Source: a virus
Virus record (IMG/VR): IMGVR_UViG_3300009620_001904
Location: 1-22,530 of that record
Reading direction: 5' to 3' (one strand)
DNA: 22,530 nt
How positions within the stretch are numbered: the first letter of the stretch is position 1; each line of letters starts with the position of its first letter. The notes below the pieces were generated by a model. That model did no database searches. It was not told the origin of the DNA and was given only the letters and a program-made list of their open reading frames with translations. A program made the translations under genes and the position numbers. Positions 1 to 7,172 of the stretch are shown piece after piece.

Positions 1-1
1 A

Positions 2-580
2 TTAGAACCATGTGACTCCGTAGTAGCAGCCTAGCGCTACCCATGTGAACTTGATTGTTTTACCAATGAATACTAGAAGAAGAAACCTGCGGACAGGGTA
101 GAGTATGCTGCCAGCAGCAACACCCATGATGTCAAACAGTGGGTTAGGAATGATGCTGCCAAAGAATAATGTAAGGGCAGCGTATCTTAAGAATAAGTTC
201 TTGAACCGTAGGTAGAAACGGTTGCGTTCAAAGACAGCCTTGCCTCCCATACCAGCAAGATAACCTGTCAACTCTCCGATAGCCTCTGCTGAGGCCGCTA
301 CAACTGCAATTAGAAAGGGGTTCAGGTCAACCGTAGCAGCCACACAGACCGCTGCTAAGGAACTGACAGGCAGGAACACCAGTGCTGCGCCGATGAAGGC
401 TAAGAACCAGATGCTAGTGTAGCCAGCACTTTCGATGTTGAATGTTCCGGTAGTCCATAGCACAAGTCCCGTAGCAACAAAGACTATGCTTATAAGTAAT
501 GGCGTGACGCGTGTTAGAAACTTCTGATGCTGAACTAGCCAGTGTTGTCGGTAGTTTGTTTCATTTAGTATCGGGGGCAT
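2..580 (-). CDS. VTT/DedA-like membrane protein
   Basis: A 192-residue integral membrane protein, probably of the VTT (SNARE-associated/DedA-like) family, whose members act in lipid or small-molecule handling at the cytoplasmic membrane. Hydrophobic stretches lie near residues 24-45, 55-85, 88-108, 130-160 and 163-190. A GYLAG motif near residue 106 and the segment GSIIPNPLFDIMGVAAG, followed by YP-RRFLL-GK, match the conserved re-entrant region of VTT proteins (pattern recognition only). The ATG start has no clear Shine-Dalgarno sequence. An intrinsic terminator lies 20 bases upstream, so the gene probably has separate transcription or depends on read-through. Membrane proteins of this kind are unusual phage cargo; an auxiliary or envelope-modifying role is inference. 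The stop codon is inside the window. Confidence 0.7.
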   Translation of the reverse strand: MPPILNETNYRQHWLVQHQKFLTRVTPLLISIVFVATGLVLWTTGTFNIESAGYTSIWFLAFIGAALVFLPVSSLAAVCVAATVDLNPFLIAVVAASAEAIGELTGYLAGMGGKAVFERNRFYLRFKNLFLRYAALTLFFGSIIPNPLFDIMGVAAGSILYPVRRFLLLVFIGKTIKFTWVALGCYYGVTWF

Positions 581-595
581 CGTTGCTAGAAGTAA

Positions 596-620
596 CTTAA
601 AAAAGTCCTATCGGACTTTT
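596..620 (-). terminator. Intrinsic terminator after the 67-aa gene
   Basis: A perfect 8-bp stem (AAAAGTCC/GGACTTTT) with a 4-base loop occupies 601-620. On the minus strand it is followed by a run of T. It begins right at the stop codon of the leftward gene at 621-824 and separates it from the membrane-protein gene. Confidence 0.7.
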
Positions 621-824
621 CTAAGTTAAGGGCGGGTCTTTTGTTTGTGGTTCCTTCCCTAAGATATTATCTATCTGAATAACTAAAGCAAGTAGCCTCT
701 CTTGAATTGAAGCTAATTCTTCTTTGTGGGAAGCTGGCTCTGGTTCATAAAAGAGTGACGCACTCTGCTCCATACTGCCAATAGCTCTAATCTTTCTGAC
801 TAGATTCTCTACGTTGATTGACAC
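621..824 (-). CDS. Small hypothetical protein, predicted helical
   Basis: A 67-residue protein starting at GTG (822-824), preceded on the minus strand by AAAGGAAAG at good ribosome-binding distance. The reading starts SINVENLVRK and is rich in E, L, I and K, consistent with a helical or coiled-coil peptide; the C-terminus is polar (GKEPQTKDPPLT). The start lies 38 bases inside the end of the upstream nuclease gene, suggesting translational coupling. No family is recognised. It is the last gene before an intrinsic terminator. Confidence 0.6.
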   Translation of the reverse strand: MSINVENLVRKIRAIGSMEQSASLFYEPEPASHKEELASIQERLLALVIQIDNILGKEPQTKDPPLT

Positions 825-1173
825 TGATGCTTTCCTTTGGAATAGTAAGGCCCGCTTTAGTAGCCAGCTTTAAGAACTCATCTACCTCTAGCATTACCCA
901 GTTAATGTTTCCTTGATTACCCTTTCTTGTTTGGGAAACACAAAGTATAGGCATTTGCCCAGTGCCTTGCTCATCCCTGCTAGCCTTAGCTTGTTCCATC
1001 CCGTCCTGTAACCGTGTTGATATAGTCTTACCTGCCTTTACTTCTATAGCAAAGTCAGGGTGCTCTACATCTGGGGCAGCCCCTCTCTGTCTGCCAGTAA
1101 CTGGTACTCTCTTGCCACCTAGTGCCTCTGCCCACCATCTCTCAATAGCTTTCCATCTACTTCTGCTAGTCAT
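787..1173 (-). CDS. PD-(D/E)XK nuclease, phage Holliday-junction-resolvase-like
   Basis: A 128-residue protein with the core of a PD-(D/E)XK nuclease: E11 in the first helix, P34-D35, then E44-V-K46 in FAIEVKAGK, followed by a helix with Q and K residues near 58-64. The segment WWAEALGGKRVP-TG-(x)n-D-EHP-FAIE resembles small phage resolvase-like nucleases that cut branched or foreign DNA with Mg2+. The start ATG overlaps the end of the 73-aa gene by 8 bases, a junction type repeated in this block. The location near a RecT-like gene fits a recombination or packaging-intermediate role (inference). Substrate cannot be read from the sequence. Confidence 0.75.
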   Translation of the reverse strand: MTSRSRWKAIERWWAEALGGKRVPVTGRQRGAAPDVEHPDFAIEVKAGKTISTRLQDGMEQAKASRDEQGTGQMPILCVSQTRKGNQGNINWVMLEVDEFLKLATKAGLTIPKESISVNQRRESSQKD

Positions 1174-1387
1174 CGGGATTCACCTTTGCAAAGTCTACGA
1201 CTGCGGTGAGTGCAACCTCAGTCATTCGCAGAGCAGAAGCAGGGCTGATAGGTGACTGGTCGCCCAGAACCTTTGCCTCTATAAAGCTGTTCATTAAGTA
1301 GTTTATTAATTTCTCAAGATGCTCTGGAAGAGGCTTGCCCTGATCTGTAACAATCTCATGAGTAACGGTCTTTTTTATTTTCAACAT
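1166..1387 (-). CDS. Small hypothetical protein
   Basis: A 73-residue protein with no recognised family. It has a basic N-terminus (MLKIKK) and two likely amphipathic helices (about residues 20-40 and 48-66). The ATG has the leader AAGAAAGG nine bases upstream, the same ribosome-binding leader found before several other leftward genes, which supports this start. Its stop overlaps the start of the resolvase-like nuclease, so the two are probably translated together. Confidence 0.6.
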   Translation of the reverse strand: MLKIKKTVTHEIVTDQGKPLPEHLEKLINYLMNSFIEAKVLGDQSPISPASALRMTEVALTAVVDFAKVNPDD

Positions 1388-1402
1388 TAGCTGTTGCCTT
1401 TC

Positions 1403-1885
1403 TTAATCTGTGTCATGTTCAAACCAACTCCACGGAATGTAGACAACCTTCTCTACGTCCCATCTATCTCTAGTCTGTTTTGTCCTGCCTCCTACAAAGG
1501 CTTCTAGTTTCCTGCCATCTATCATGTAGATGTAGTCATGCGCTCTGCCAAATGAGACACCTATCCCTACGGGCCAGCCTCTCTGCCATTGAAGATAAAG
1601 CTTTATAAATTTCTTTTGAGAAAGCATGTAGCCTTTCTCTTCAACTGACTTTCTAAACCACGGCTTCCTGCATTTTATTTCCAGTCCTGCTGTGAAGTCA
1701 GGCATTGGATAGTTAGTAGTAGGCAGGGTGTCGTTCCAGAATATCCAGTCAGGCGTAGCAAACTCAGGGGCTTTGACTGCTACAAGCTTACGTCGCCTTG
1801 CATACCTAGCAGCAAAGTATTTTTCAAAGTCAGAATCTTTAGTTGATTCATACTTAGGTCTTTCTTTTCCTCCAACTGAATTCAT
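1403..1885 (-). CDS. Second PD-(D/E)XK-like nuclease
   Basis: A 160-residue protein with a plausible nuclease core: E21 in the first helix, T44-P45-D46, P62-D63, then E69-I-K71 in GLEIKCRKPW, followed by a K/Q-rich helix (SQKKFIKLYLQWQRG, about 89-103). The segment EIKCRKPWF and the YIYMIDGRKLEAF strand-turn fit a small restriction-endonuclease fold. It is distinct in sequence from the nuclease at 787-1173, so this is not a recent duplication. The start has AGAGGGGA upstream and lies 3 bases after the stop of the preceding gene. Nuclease assignment is from motif spacing only; the family within the superfamily is unknown. Confidence 0.55.
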   Translation of the reverse strand: MNSVGGKERPKYESTKDSDFEKYFAARYARRRKLVAVKAPEFATPDWIFWNDTLPTTNYPMPDFTAGLEIKCRKPWFRKSVEEKGYMLSQKKFIKLYLQWQRGWPVGIGVSFGRAHDYIYMIDGRKLEAFVGGRTKQTRDRWDVEKVVYIPWSWFEHDTD

Positions 1886-1888
1886 TTA

Positions 1889-2374
1889 TCATTCCCCTCT
1901 GTGCCTCATCTCTGGACACTTGACTGTAAATTGTTCAGTGGCAGGATCGTAGGTTTGCTCTAGCTTATTAGGCTCTTCAATTGAGTAGGTGTAATGCATC
2001 CCTTCGTTCTCCCCTTCAGCGAGAACTAAATAATCACAGTCCAGCCACGCTTGAATTGGCTCAACTCGACACTTACAAGGAAACACAAACCATATCGGAC
2101 TCATCTTAGGCATTTCTTTTCCTGCGGCAGATTCAGATATGCCGCACAGCGGGACATTTGTGTACATCTTGCCTCTCTGCCACTCGCCAAAATCAGAGTA
2201 AGGTAAGTGAACTGGGACACTCTTTTTACTCTTTCCATTCTTTAGTAATTTAAGGTTTGCCTCACTTATGTAACATTCATTGGTCGGTGACTGCACTTCG
2301 CCATCGTGAGCAAAGTAAACACTGAGACAACGCTTGCATCTTGTTAGTTTTAAATCTGTTCTCTGGCTAACCAC
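1889..2374 (-). CDS. Hypothetical protein with N-terminal CxxC
   Basis: A 161-residue soluble protein that I do not recognise. It opens with a CxxC pair (C13-x-x-C16 in TRCKRCLSVYF) and has further cysteines (CGIS near 77, CKC near 100, a C-terminal C), so it may bind zinc. The start is GTG (2372-2374), with AAAGG about eight bases upstream, and overlaps the end of the upstream 101-aa gene by 8 bases. No catalytic motif is visible. Confidence 0.6.
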   Translation of the reverse strand: MVSQRTDLKLTRCKRCLSVYFAHDGEVQSPTNECYISEANLKLLKNGKSKKSVPVHLPYSDFGEWQRGKMYTNVPLCGISESAAGKEMPKMSPIWFVFPCKCRVEPIQAWLDCDYLVLAEGENEGMHYTYSIEEPNKLEQTYDPATEQFTVKCPEMRHRGE

Positions 2375-2672
2375 CCTGCTTGCCTTTCTTTTCTTCTAGT
2401 TCCTTCAAGCGTTCAACTACTGCTTCATCTGGAGTAGCAAATGCTATGTCTGGAAATGGGAACAGCATATCCTTTATGTAATGCATGTCCTTTAGATTAG
2501 ATTTCTCTTGCAGTATCTCTGGCTCTACGGATTCCAAAGCCTTTATGCCATAGTAGAGAGCCTGAGCCATTATGTACTGTCCTCTAGGTGAGAACATGAA
2601 TGAGATAGGTTCACTGTGGAACCTCTGGTATTGAGAGTTCTTTAGAATCTCTTGGAGTTGTGCACTGTCCAT
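2367..2672 (-). CDS. Small hypothetical protein, helical
   Basis: A 101-residue protein of unknown family. It is predicted mostly helical, with a highly charged C-terminus (ERLKELEEKKGKQGG). The ATG follows the leader TTAAGAAAGGAC, the commonest ribosome-binding leader in this block. A hairpin and a 109-base spacer separate it from the zinc-ribbon gene on its right, so a new transcript could start here. Confidence 0.6.
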   Translation of the reverse strand: MDSAQLQEILKNSQYQRFHSEPISFMFSPRGQYIMAQALYYGIKALESVEPEILQEKSNLKDMHYIKDMLFPFPDIAFATPDEAVVERLKELEEKKGKQGG

Positions 2673-2705
2673 GAGTGCTGTCCTTTCTTAACTAAAACTA
2701 ATGCA

Positions 2706-2733
2706 GGGCAGTGGCTTGTCCGAGCCACTGCCC
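2706..2733. repeat. 11-bp inverted repeat in intergenic spacer
   Basis: Perfect arms GGGCAGTGGCT / AGCCACTGCCC with a 6-base loop sit in the 2673-2781 spacer. No T-run follows on the minus strand, so a Rho-independent terminator is not well supported. It may be an mRNA-processing or protective hairpin. Confidence 0.6.
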
Positions 2734-2781
2734 CTACCCTGTACAGAACTGGAGGCAGTAAACTGTATTGGGATAAAATAA

Positions 2782-3009
2782 CTAACCTAAATCCTCCTTG
2801 AATATATCTATTAGCTTCTTGCGGTCTGTCCCTTTAACATCAGGATCTATTGGCATCACATGGTAGTCTGGATTCCTTGAAGCAGAGTTCTCTACGTTGC
2901 CGCAGGCTCTGCATACCCACTCCTTACCACCCTCTCTAAAGTAGCCAAACCTAGCATCACAGTTAGAACAACGGTGACGCTTCTGTGCTTTCTTTGTAGT
3001 ACTAGGCAT
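2782..3009 (-). CDS. Zinc-ribbon protein
   Basis: A 75-residue protein with two CxxC knuckles (C14/C17 and C33/C36) separated by 15 residues, the layout of a zinc ribbon, following a basic N-terminal tail (TTKKAQKRHR). The frame could open further upstream at 3033 (MMMN...), but the ATG at 3007-3009 has GGAGG five bases upstream and makes the same 8-base overlap with the preceding stop seen elsewhere in the block, so I chose it. Zinc ribbons of this type often bind DNA or RNA polymerase; here the role is unknown. It follows the RecT-like gene directly. Confidence 0.65.
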   Translation of the reverse strand: MPSTTKKAQKRHRCSNCDARFGYFREGGKEWVCRACGNVENSASRNPDYHVMPIDPDVKGTDRKKLIDIFKEDLG

Positions 3010-4102
3010 CTGTGCCTCCGTATTCATCATCAAGTCTATTAGCTAGTTCCCACCAATCAATAACACGCCAGTTGCTGATGGGTATATGGGCTACTTCTGC
3101 CATCAGTTTTTCACCTGCATCTCTACGATCACTAGGAGAAATTCCATAGGTATCCATCAGGTTAGTTACCTGATCTTTATACCTTAGTGCGATAGCTTCA
3201 AAGTCACACCACTTCTTCTCACCTGCTACTGGATGAGCATAGCCACGCATCTTGCCACGCTTGAAGAAGTAAACAGGTCTGCCTCTGTTGTCATCTAAAG
3301 TAGGCTTATGGTTCCAGTGAACAGGACAGAGTTCATCTCCTAATTCAGTCTCGCCACTAGGAGTAAACCACTTGTAGTCACCTGCTACCGGAGCACTTGC
3401 ATTAGATAACTTTCTATCCTCAGATGGATTATCTAGATCTACTTGCAGTTCTTCTGGGGTATAGACAGCACCAGTAAATGCATCAGCACAGAACCATCGT
3501 GCTCCATTGGTCAAGGCTCTGGCAAAGAGCATGTTCCTAGGATACTTAGTCCATCCGCTACCCTGCCTTACCAGCCCAGCTATCTGTGCATCTTCCATAG
3601 AGAAGCTAGATACCCCAGCCTCTTCACCGTTCTCAGTAAAGGTAAGCACACAGTGCTCATTGTCATGTGAGTCAATGGTGTAGTTATACTTACCGGACTT
3701 CTTTATCATGCTGGCAATCAGCCCTGCTGACATAGCCACCTTGCCCTCAACAACATAAAGTTCTTGAAGAGACTTTAGTGGGCCTAGTCCTATCTCTCTA
3801 CCTGCAAGTATTGAGATGATTGCTTGCTCTGAATTGAAGATAGCAGGGAACCTGTTACTGGCAACAGCAACATCTCCTATCTGTCTCATATCAGCAAGCG
3901 ACATACCCTGCTTCATTATTGCAGTGTCTGCCTCATCATCTGTTAGTTCTTCTGGGACTTCCTCTACTACCTCTGCCTCAACAACTTCTACAGGCTCAGA
4001 ATCCCACGGTAGTTCTTCTACTACTACATCCTCAGTAGATTCAGTTGTCTCTGCCTCTGGTTTTTTATCTGGCGTGAGGTCGCCAAAGTCTAGCTTGTCC
4101 AT
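3002..4102 (-). CDS. RecT-like single-strand annealing protein
   Basis: A 366-residue protein. Residues 12-62 are very acidic and probably disordered. Residues about 68-225 match the RecT-type recombinase pattern: a helix with RFP-IFNSEQA, then GREIGLGPLKSLQELYVVEGKV-MSA, a strand pair, W184-TKYPRNMLFARALTNGARWF, and AVYTPEEL. RecT-family proteins anneal complementary single strands during phage recombination, usually with a partner exonuclease. The C-terminal part holds C259-x2-H262, H265, H290 and C299, a possible zinc site not part of the core fold. The start has AAAGG eight bases upstream. No lambda-exo/RecE homologue is evident next to it; the two small PD-(D/E)XK proteins downstream are too short for RecE. 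Confidence 0.7.
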   Translation of the reverse strand: MDKLDFGDLTPDKKPEAETTESTEDVVVEELPWDSEPVEVVEAEVVEEVPEELTDDEADTAIMKQGMSLADMRQIGDVAVASNRFPAIFNSEQAIISILAGREIGLGPLKSLQELYVVEGKVAMSAGLIASMIKKSGKYNYTIDSHDNEHCVLTFTENGEEAGVSSFSMEDAQIAGLVRQGSGWTKYPRNMLFARALTNGARWFCADAFTGAVYTPEELQVDLDNPSEDRKLSNASAPVAGDYKWFTPSGETELGDELCPVHWNHKPTLDDNRGRPVYFFKRGKMRGYAHPVAGEKKWCDFEAIALRYKDQVTNLMDTYGISPSDRRDAGEKLMAEVAHIPISNWRVIDWWELANRLDDEYGGTDA

Positions 4103-4104
4103 AG

Positions 4105-4524
4105 CTATGCCTTTCTTCTGATTGTTAATACCTTATCAGGTAATACTTTCATCGCACTGTCTATAATTTGTTTGGCCCTGCCGCCTCTCTTTCTAAGATT
4201 CTTTATCTTAGTGTGATTGAATCGTCTTGGTCTTGGCTTTACTAATAGACCTTCCATATCTTCTGGGCTGAATACCTCACCCAGCATACTCAAAGCATTG
4301 TCATCGTAGATAACTTTTTCTTTGGCGGTTACTGTTATTGAACCATCCTCTGCTTTGAATAACTCAGCGCCTAGTTCCTTCATTGCTCTGGATATTTCTA
4401 CTTCAATTATCCCCTTGTTGGTCTTACTGATTTTCTCTTGTCGATCTTCAGCATCCCATGTATCTATCAATGCATATAGCTTTTCATTAGTAGCTGTCAT
4501 ATCTACTGCTTCTGTGTCTACCAT
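4105..4524 (-). CDS. Hypothetical protein
   Basis: A 139-residue protein with no recognised family. The N-terminal half is acidic and helical. The C-terminal 35 residues are strongly basic (RPRRFNHTKIKNLRKRGGRAK), suggesting nucleic-acid or protein binding. The start has GGAAG about eight bases upstream and overlaps the end of the upstream gene by 7 bases. It sits directly before the RecT-like gene (2-base gap), so the two are probably translated together. Confidence 0.6.
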   Translation of the reverse strand: MVDTEAVDMTATNEKLYALIDTWDAEDRQEKISKTNKGIIEVEISRAMKELGAELFKAEDGSITVTAKEKVIYDDNALSMLGEVFSPEDMEGLLVKPRPRRFNHTKIKNLRKRGGRAKQIIDSAMKVLPDKVLTIRRKA

Positions 4525-5081
4525 TTAACTTCTTCCAACTTCCCAGTCCCCTCAAGGGTTGACTGCGTTTCAAACTTCCCAATCTTTTTAGTAACTCGAT
4601 CTATCTCTGCTATCTCACATTGTTCTGAGTAGCTACCGTCCTCCAATTTTCTTTTTGAATACACAAGTAAGACATCTTTAGTAAGTTCTTCAGGCAATCC
4701 CCCTAATCCTTCTGAGTTGTATTTATCTAAAGAACTTTCCCAATCTGCCTTGTCTTTGAATGTGCCAATAAAACTTTCAGCAACAAAGATAACGGCAAAG
4801 GCTTCCATCTCTCTTGCTGTTGCTTGCATAACTGGATACCAGATACTCTTTGGAAATCCTGCTAGCATAAATGCAGTAACACAGCCTTTCTTGGTAGGAT
4901 CTTCAATGAAGTCTCCTGCCCCTAGTTCAACAGGTAAGGACTTAGCCATTTCTCTTGGCATATTTTTACCTGCTGCCATAAAGAATGGTATGATTTCCTT
5001 ACCACTTTCTTCAGTTCCCTGTGCTAATGCCGCCCCTTTTGCAAGGTCAATGAGCATCTCACGATCTTTTTCTGTATACAT
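4518..5081 (-). CDS. Hypothetical protein
   Basis: A 187-residue protein of unknown function. The frame extends upstream to a GTG at 5120, but the ATG at 5079-5081 has AGAAAGGG five to six bases ahead, matching the block's ribosome-binding leader, so I start it there. Residues 20-110 look alpha-helical with mixed hydrophobic segments (VTAFMLAGFPKSIWYPVMQATA, given here only as a landmark near 67-88), but no clear membrane helix. The C-terminus is polar. It follows the VWA gene and could be part of the same transcript. Confidence 0.6.
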   Translation of the reverse strand: MYTEKDREMLIDLAKGAALAQGTEESGKEIIPFFMAAGKNMPREMAKSLPVELGAGDFIEDPTKKGCVTAFMLAGFPKSIWYPVMQATAREMEAFAVIFVAESFIGTFKDKADWESSLDKYNSEGLGGLPEELTKDVLLVYSKRKLEDGSYSEQCEIAEIDRVTKKIGKFETQSTLEGTGKLEEVKW

Positions 5082-5098
5082 ATTTTCCCTTTCTGTAT

Positions 5099-5110
5099 AC
5101 TCACACACAC
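5099..5110 (-). promoter_or_regulatory. GTGTGTGTGAGT box before the 187-aa gene
   Basis: This 12-base sequence on the minus strand also occurs at 9168-9179 ahead of the first leftward gene. Here it is followed by TATACA and then the AGAAAGGG leader. It may belong to a leftward promoter or operator, but the -35 hexamer is not clear. Confidence 0.3.
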
Positions 5111-5119
5111 AATGATACA

Positions 5120-6799
5120 CTAATGTCGAGATGAGAGGAAGTTGAACGTGTCAACGACCGAAGTTAAATCCTCCTTGTCTGTTACTTTTGCAACGACTTC
5201 TTGTGGGTAGTAGCCCCTGTCAATATTGGAGCGCCTCCTGCCCAGCGAAACAGTAACTGAACAGAACTTAACCCCCTTAGCTATCATTCTTTTAGCTACA
5301 ACTGCGCACTTGTCAGGGTTCTGGGGTTCTCCATCAGTGATAACTACTCCGGTTGCACCTTGAGATTGATCTCCAAGTAAATCTTCCATGACTTCAAGTG
5401 CTGCTTCTTCTGGAGTGTTGCCATTTAAAGTTTTACCTTCTTCACAATAAGGACACAGAAGTCTCTCTCCTCTGGGTACTTCTACAATTACTGGAAACTT
5501 TCTCTCATCTGAATACCCAAAGACTCTGGACTCAGGAAAAGATCTGCTTAGCATTGCTGCTATATCCCAGATTGTTACCCCTATATGATATGACGGATCT
5601 ACCCTGTGATAGTTACCACATCTACACGAAGTAGATTGAGAACAATCAACCATAATTATTAGCTGGCTGCTAGAGATGTCATCTTTCTTGAATACATCTA
5701 GCTCACCGAATGGAAGCCGTGCAATCTTCTTGTTTGGCTTACCAGTGCTGCCTTGTTTTACTAATTTATAGTCAGCAAAATCATTTAGAAGTAGCCGTGC
5801 TTGAAGTGAACTAACAACTGGCTTAGTCTTATAGCCTGTGGATACACTAGGGTGTGCAAACCTAGCGTTGTTTTGTTGGAGGGCAGCCCAATCACGTTCA
5901 TCTTGTTTCTTACCCTCTTCTTGCTGTACCTTTCTGGTTTCTTGCTGCTTTTGTTTAATCTTATTGAGTAGTTCTTTTACACGTTCACTTTGCTCAGGGT
6001 TAGCTACTTCTTCCTGCTCTGAATTAGTATTCTCAATGTCTCTGGGTCTACGCTCCTCATCAGATCCGATGTCTGAATTCTTATCATCTGATCTGCTGGG
6101 TTCCCCCTCTCCTTCTGCTTCTTCACTGCTATCCTCAGCCTCATCGGGAGCGTCACTGCTTGTAGGATCTTGCTCATCATTTTCATGGCCTTGATCTTCC
6201 TCTTGATCTTCCGGTGGCTGCTTCAGATATTCAAGAATCTTTATTGCTTCTTCTGCCAGAGGCAGCACTGCATCCATGCTTGGAAGCTTAGAGATCTCAA
6301 CTAATCTTTTAGAAAGCCGCTTCCCGTTAGCCTCAAGATACTTTGTTATTCCAGAGCTGAAGTTTCTTTTAGCAGCACCAGTAAACATGGCTGAAGTGAT
6401 AGCACTATTACCAAAGTTATCTTCTGCTAGTATCTTCTCTAAGGCAGAGCCGTTATAGAACTCATGTCCACGTAACACTGCATAACAATAAGCAAGTTCT
6501 TCTAGTACCTGCTCAGGATAGTGGTGGTACGAAGATGGACTTTGATCTGGTATCAAACCGTAATAATTATTTGATACCTGTGTCCCTACTGCTCCAAGTT
6601 CCTGTGCTACATCTCTTACCACTGACAGTGATGCAAGCTTTGCATAGCTATCAGTTTCCTCATAGGTAAAAGACTGAGAGGCTGTGTTCTGATTTTCCCA
6701 TGCTTTAATCCTGCCTCTAGCACTGTTTCCATGCTGCTGCTGTGCATCAGTTCTGGATTTACTAAGATGATCTAAGTATGATCTAACTTCTTCTGACAT
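5120..6799 (-). CDS. VWA-domain protein, CobT-like partner of the AAA+ ATPase
   Basis: A 559-residue protein. The N-terminal ~190 residues are helical, residues about 195-270 are highly acidic and low complexity, 275-305 are a K/Q/E coiled-coil-like stretch, and the C-terminal ~190 residues form a von Willebrand A domain. The metal-ion-dependent adhesion site is intact: D385-x-S387-x-S389, T462 and D489 (VVITDGEP). This acidic-linker-plus-VWA architecture is that of CobT and other VWA partners of MoxR-type ATPases. Two cysteine pairs inside the VWA domain (C392/C394 and C449/C452) may form an added zinc site. TAATG coupling joins it to the cysteine-rich 49-aa gene. A role with the ATPase at 7173-8789 is likely; cobalt chelation itself is not implied. 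Codons 374-384 carry the 32-nt repeat shared with the gene at 10271-10597. Confidence 0.8.
   Translation of the reverse strand: MSEEVRSYLDHLSKSRTDAQQQHGNSARGRIKAWENQNTASQSFTYEETDSYAKLASLSVVRDVAQELGAVGTQVSNNYYGLIPDQSPSSYHHYPEQVLEELAYCYAVLRGHEFYNGSALEKILAEDNFGNSAITSAMFTGAAKRNFSSGITKYLEANGKRLSKRLVEISKLPSMDAVLPLAEEAIKILEYLKQPPEDQEEDQGHENDEQDPTSSDAPDEAEDSSEEAEGEGEPSRSDDKNSDIGSDEERRPRDIENTNSEQEEVANPEQSERVKELLNKIKQKQQETRKVQQEEGKKQDERDWAALQQNNARFAHPSVSTGYKTKPVVSSLQARLLLNDFADYKLVKQGSTGKPNKKIARLPFGELDVFKKDDISSSQLIIMVDCSQSTSCRCGNYHRVDPSYHIGVTIWDIAAMLSRSFPESRVFGYSDERKFPVIVEVPRGERLLCPYCEEGKTLNGNTPEEAALEVMEDLLGDQSQGATGVVITDGEPQNPDKCAVVAKRMIAKGVKFCSVTVSLGRRRSNIDRGYYPQEVVAKVTDKEDLTSVVDTFNFLSSRH
5655..5686 (-). 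repeat. 32-nt exact repeat, copy 1
   Basis: Located in the VWA gene just before the metal-site D385; identical to 10374-10405. The encoded strand leads into the VWA core, so this copy is probably the ancestral one (inference). Confidence 0.9.
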
Positions 6800-6819
6800 T
6801 AACTATCTCCACATTCAAT
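6797..6819 (-). repeat. Gene-junction repeat, copy 1
   Basis: This 23-base segment (stop/start junction plus the last codons) matches 6946-6968 with one mismatch. Both copies hold a GGAGATAGTTAATG ribosome-binding and TAATG start arrangement and encode E-(C/S)-GDS ends. Confidence 0.7.
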
Positions 6820-6948
6820 ACAGGCACAGTTGCCTTCACCTATGAAGTCAGGACAATCCTCACCTTCTATACACCAGTTTGGGTTAGCCCTGCATCTATG
6901 TGTGCGACATTCATTAGCTGTGCAATCTTCACAAATTTCTTTTGGCAT
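6799..6948 (-). CDS. Cysteine-rich 49-aa protein
   Basis: A small frame lies exactly between two genes, with TAATG junctions at both ends: its ATG overlaps the stop of the 74-aa gene and its TAA overlaps the ATG of the VWA gene. It encodes 49 residues with nine cysteines (at 6, 9, 14, 19, 26, 32, 41, 43 and 46), opening MPKEICEDCTANEC and ending CACIECGDS. The cysteine density and precise coupling argue for a real metal-binding or disulfide-rich peptide. No family is recognised. It could be a metal-binding accessory of the AAA+/VWA pair (inference). Confidence 0.65.
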   Translation of the reverse strand: MPKEICEDCTANECRTHRCRANPNWCIEGEDCPDFIGEGNCACIECGDS

Positions 6949-6968
6949 TAACTATCTCCAGATTCAAT
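6946..6968 (-). repeat. Gene-junction repeat, copy 2
   Basis: Second copy of the 23-base translational-coupling junction described at 6797-6819, one mismatch apart. Confidence 0.7.
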
Positions 6969-7172
6969 CTCGTTATACCTAGCCTTTAGCGAGTCATCGG
7001 ATTCATACCTTAGTCCACGACTTCCGTATTCTCCTAGGTTAGAGATTTCCTGTATCAATTCCTCTTTAGACCAGCTTTCATGGCTTAGCTTCCAATGCTC
7101 AACAATTCTTTCAATAAGAAGATGCCTTATCGTCTTGTCTGCTGCCATTACAGCTCCCTCTTCTTTTGACAT
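6948..7172 (-). CDS. Small hypothetical protein
   Basis: A 74-residue helical, charged protein of unknown family, between the AAA+ ATPase gene and the cysteine-rich gene. The first ATG abuts the ATPase stop codon. An internal ATG at 7146-7148 has a stronger ribosome-binding site (AGAGGGAG), so the protein may be 66 residues. Its last residues (IESGDS) and the bases around its stop nearly duplicate those of the next gene. Confidence 0.55.
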   Translation of the reverse strand: MSKEEGAVMAADKTIRHLLIERIVEHWKLSHESWSKEELIQEISNLGEYGSRGLRYESDDSLKARYNEIESGDS

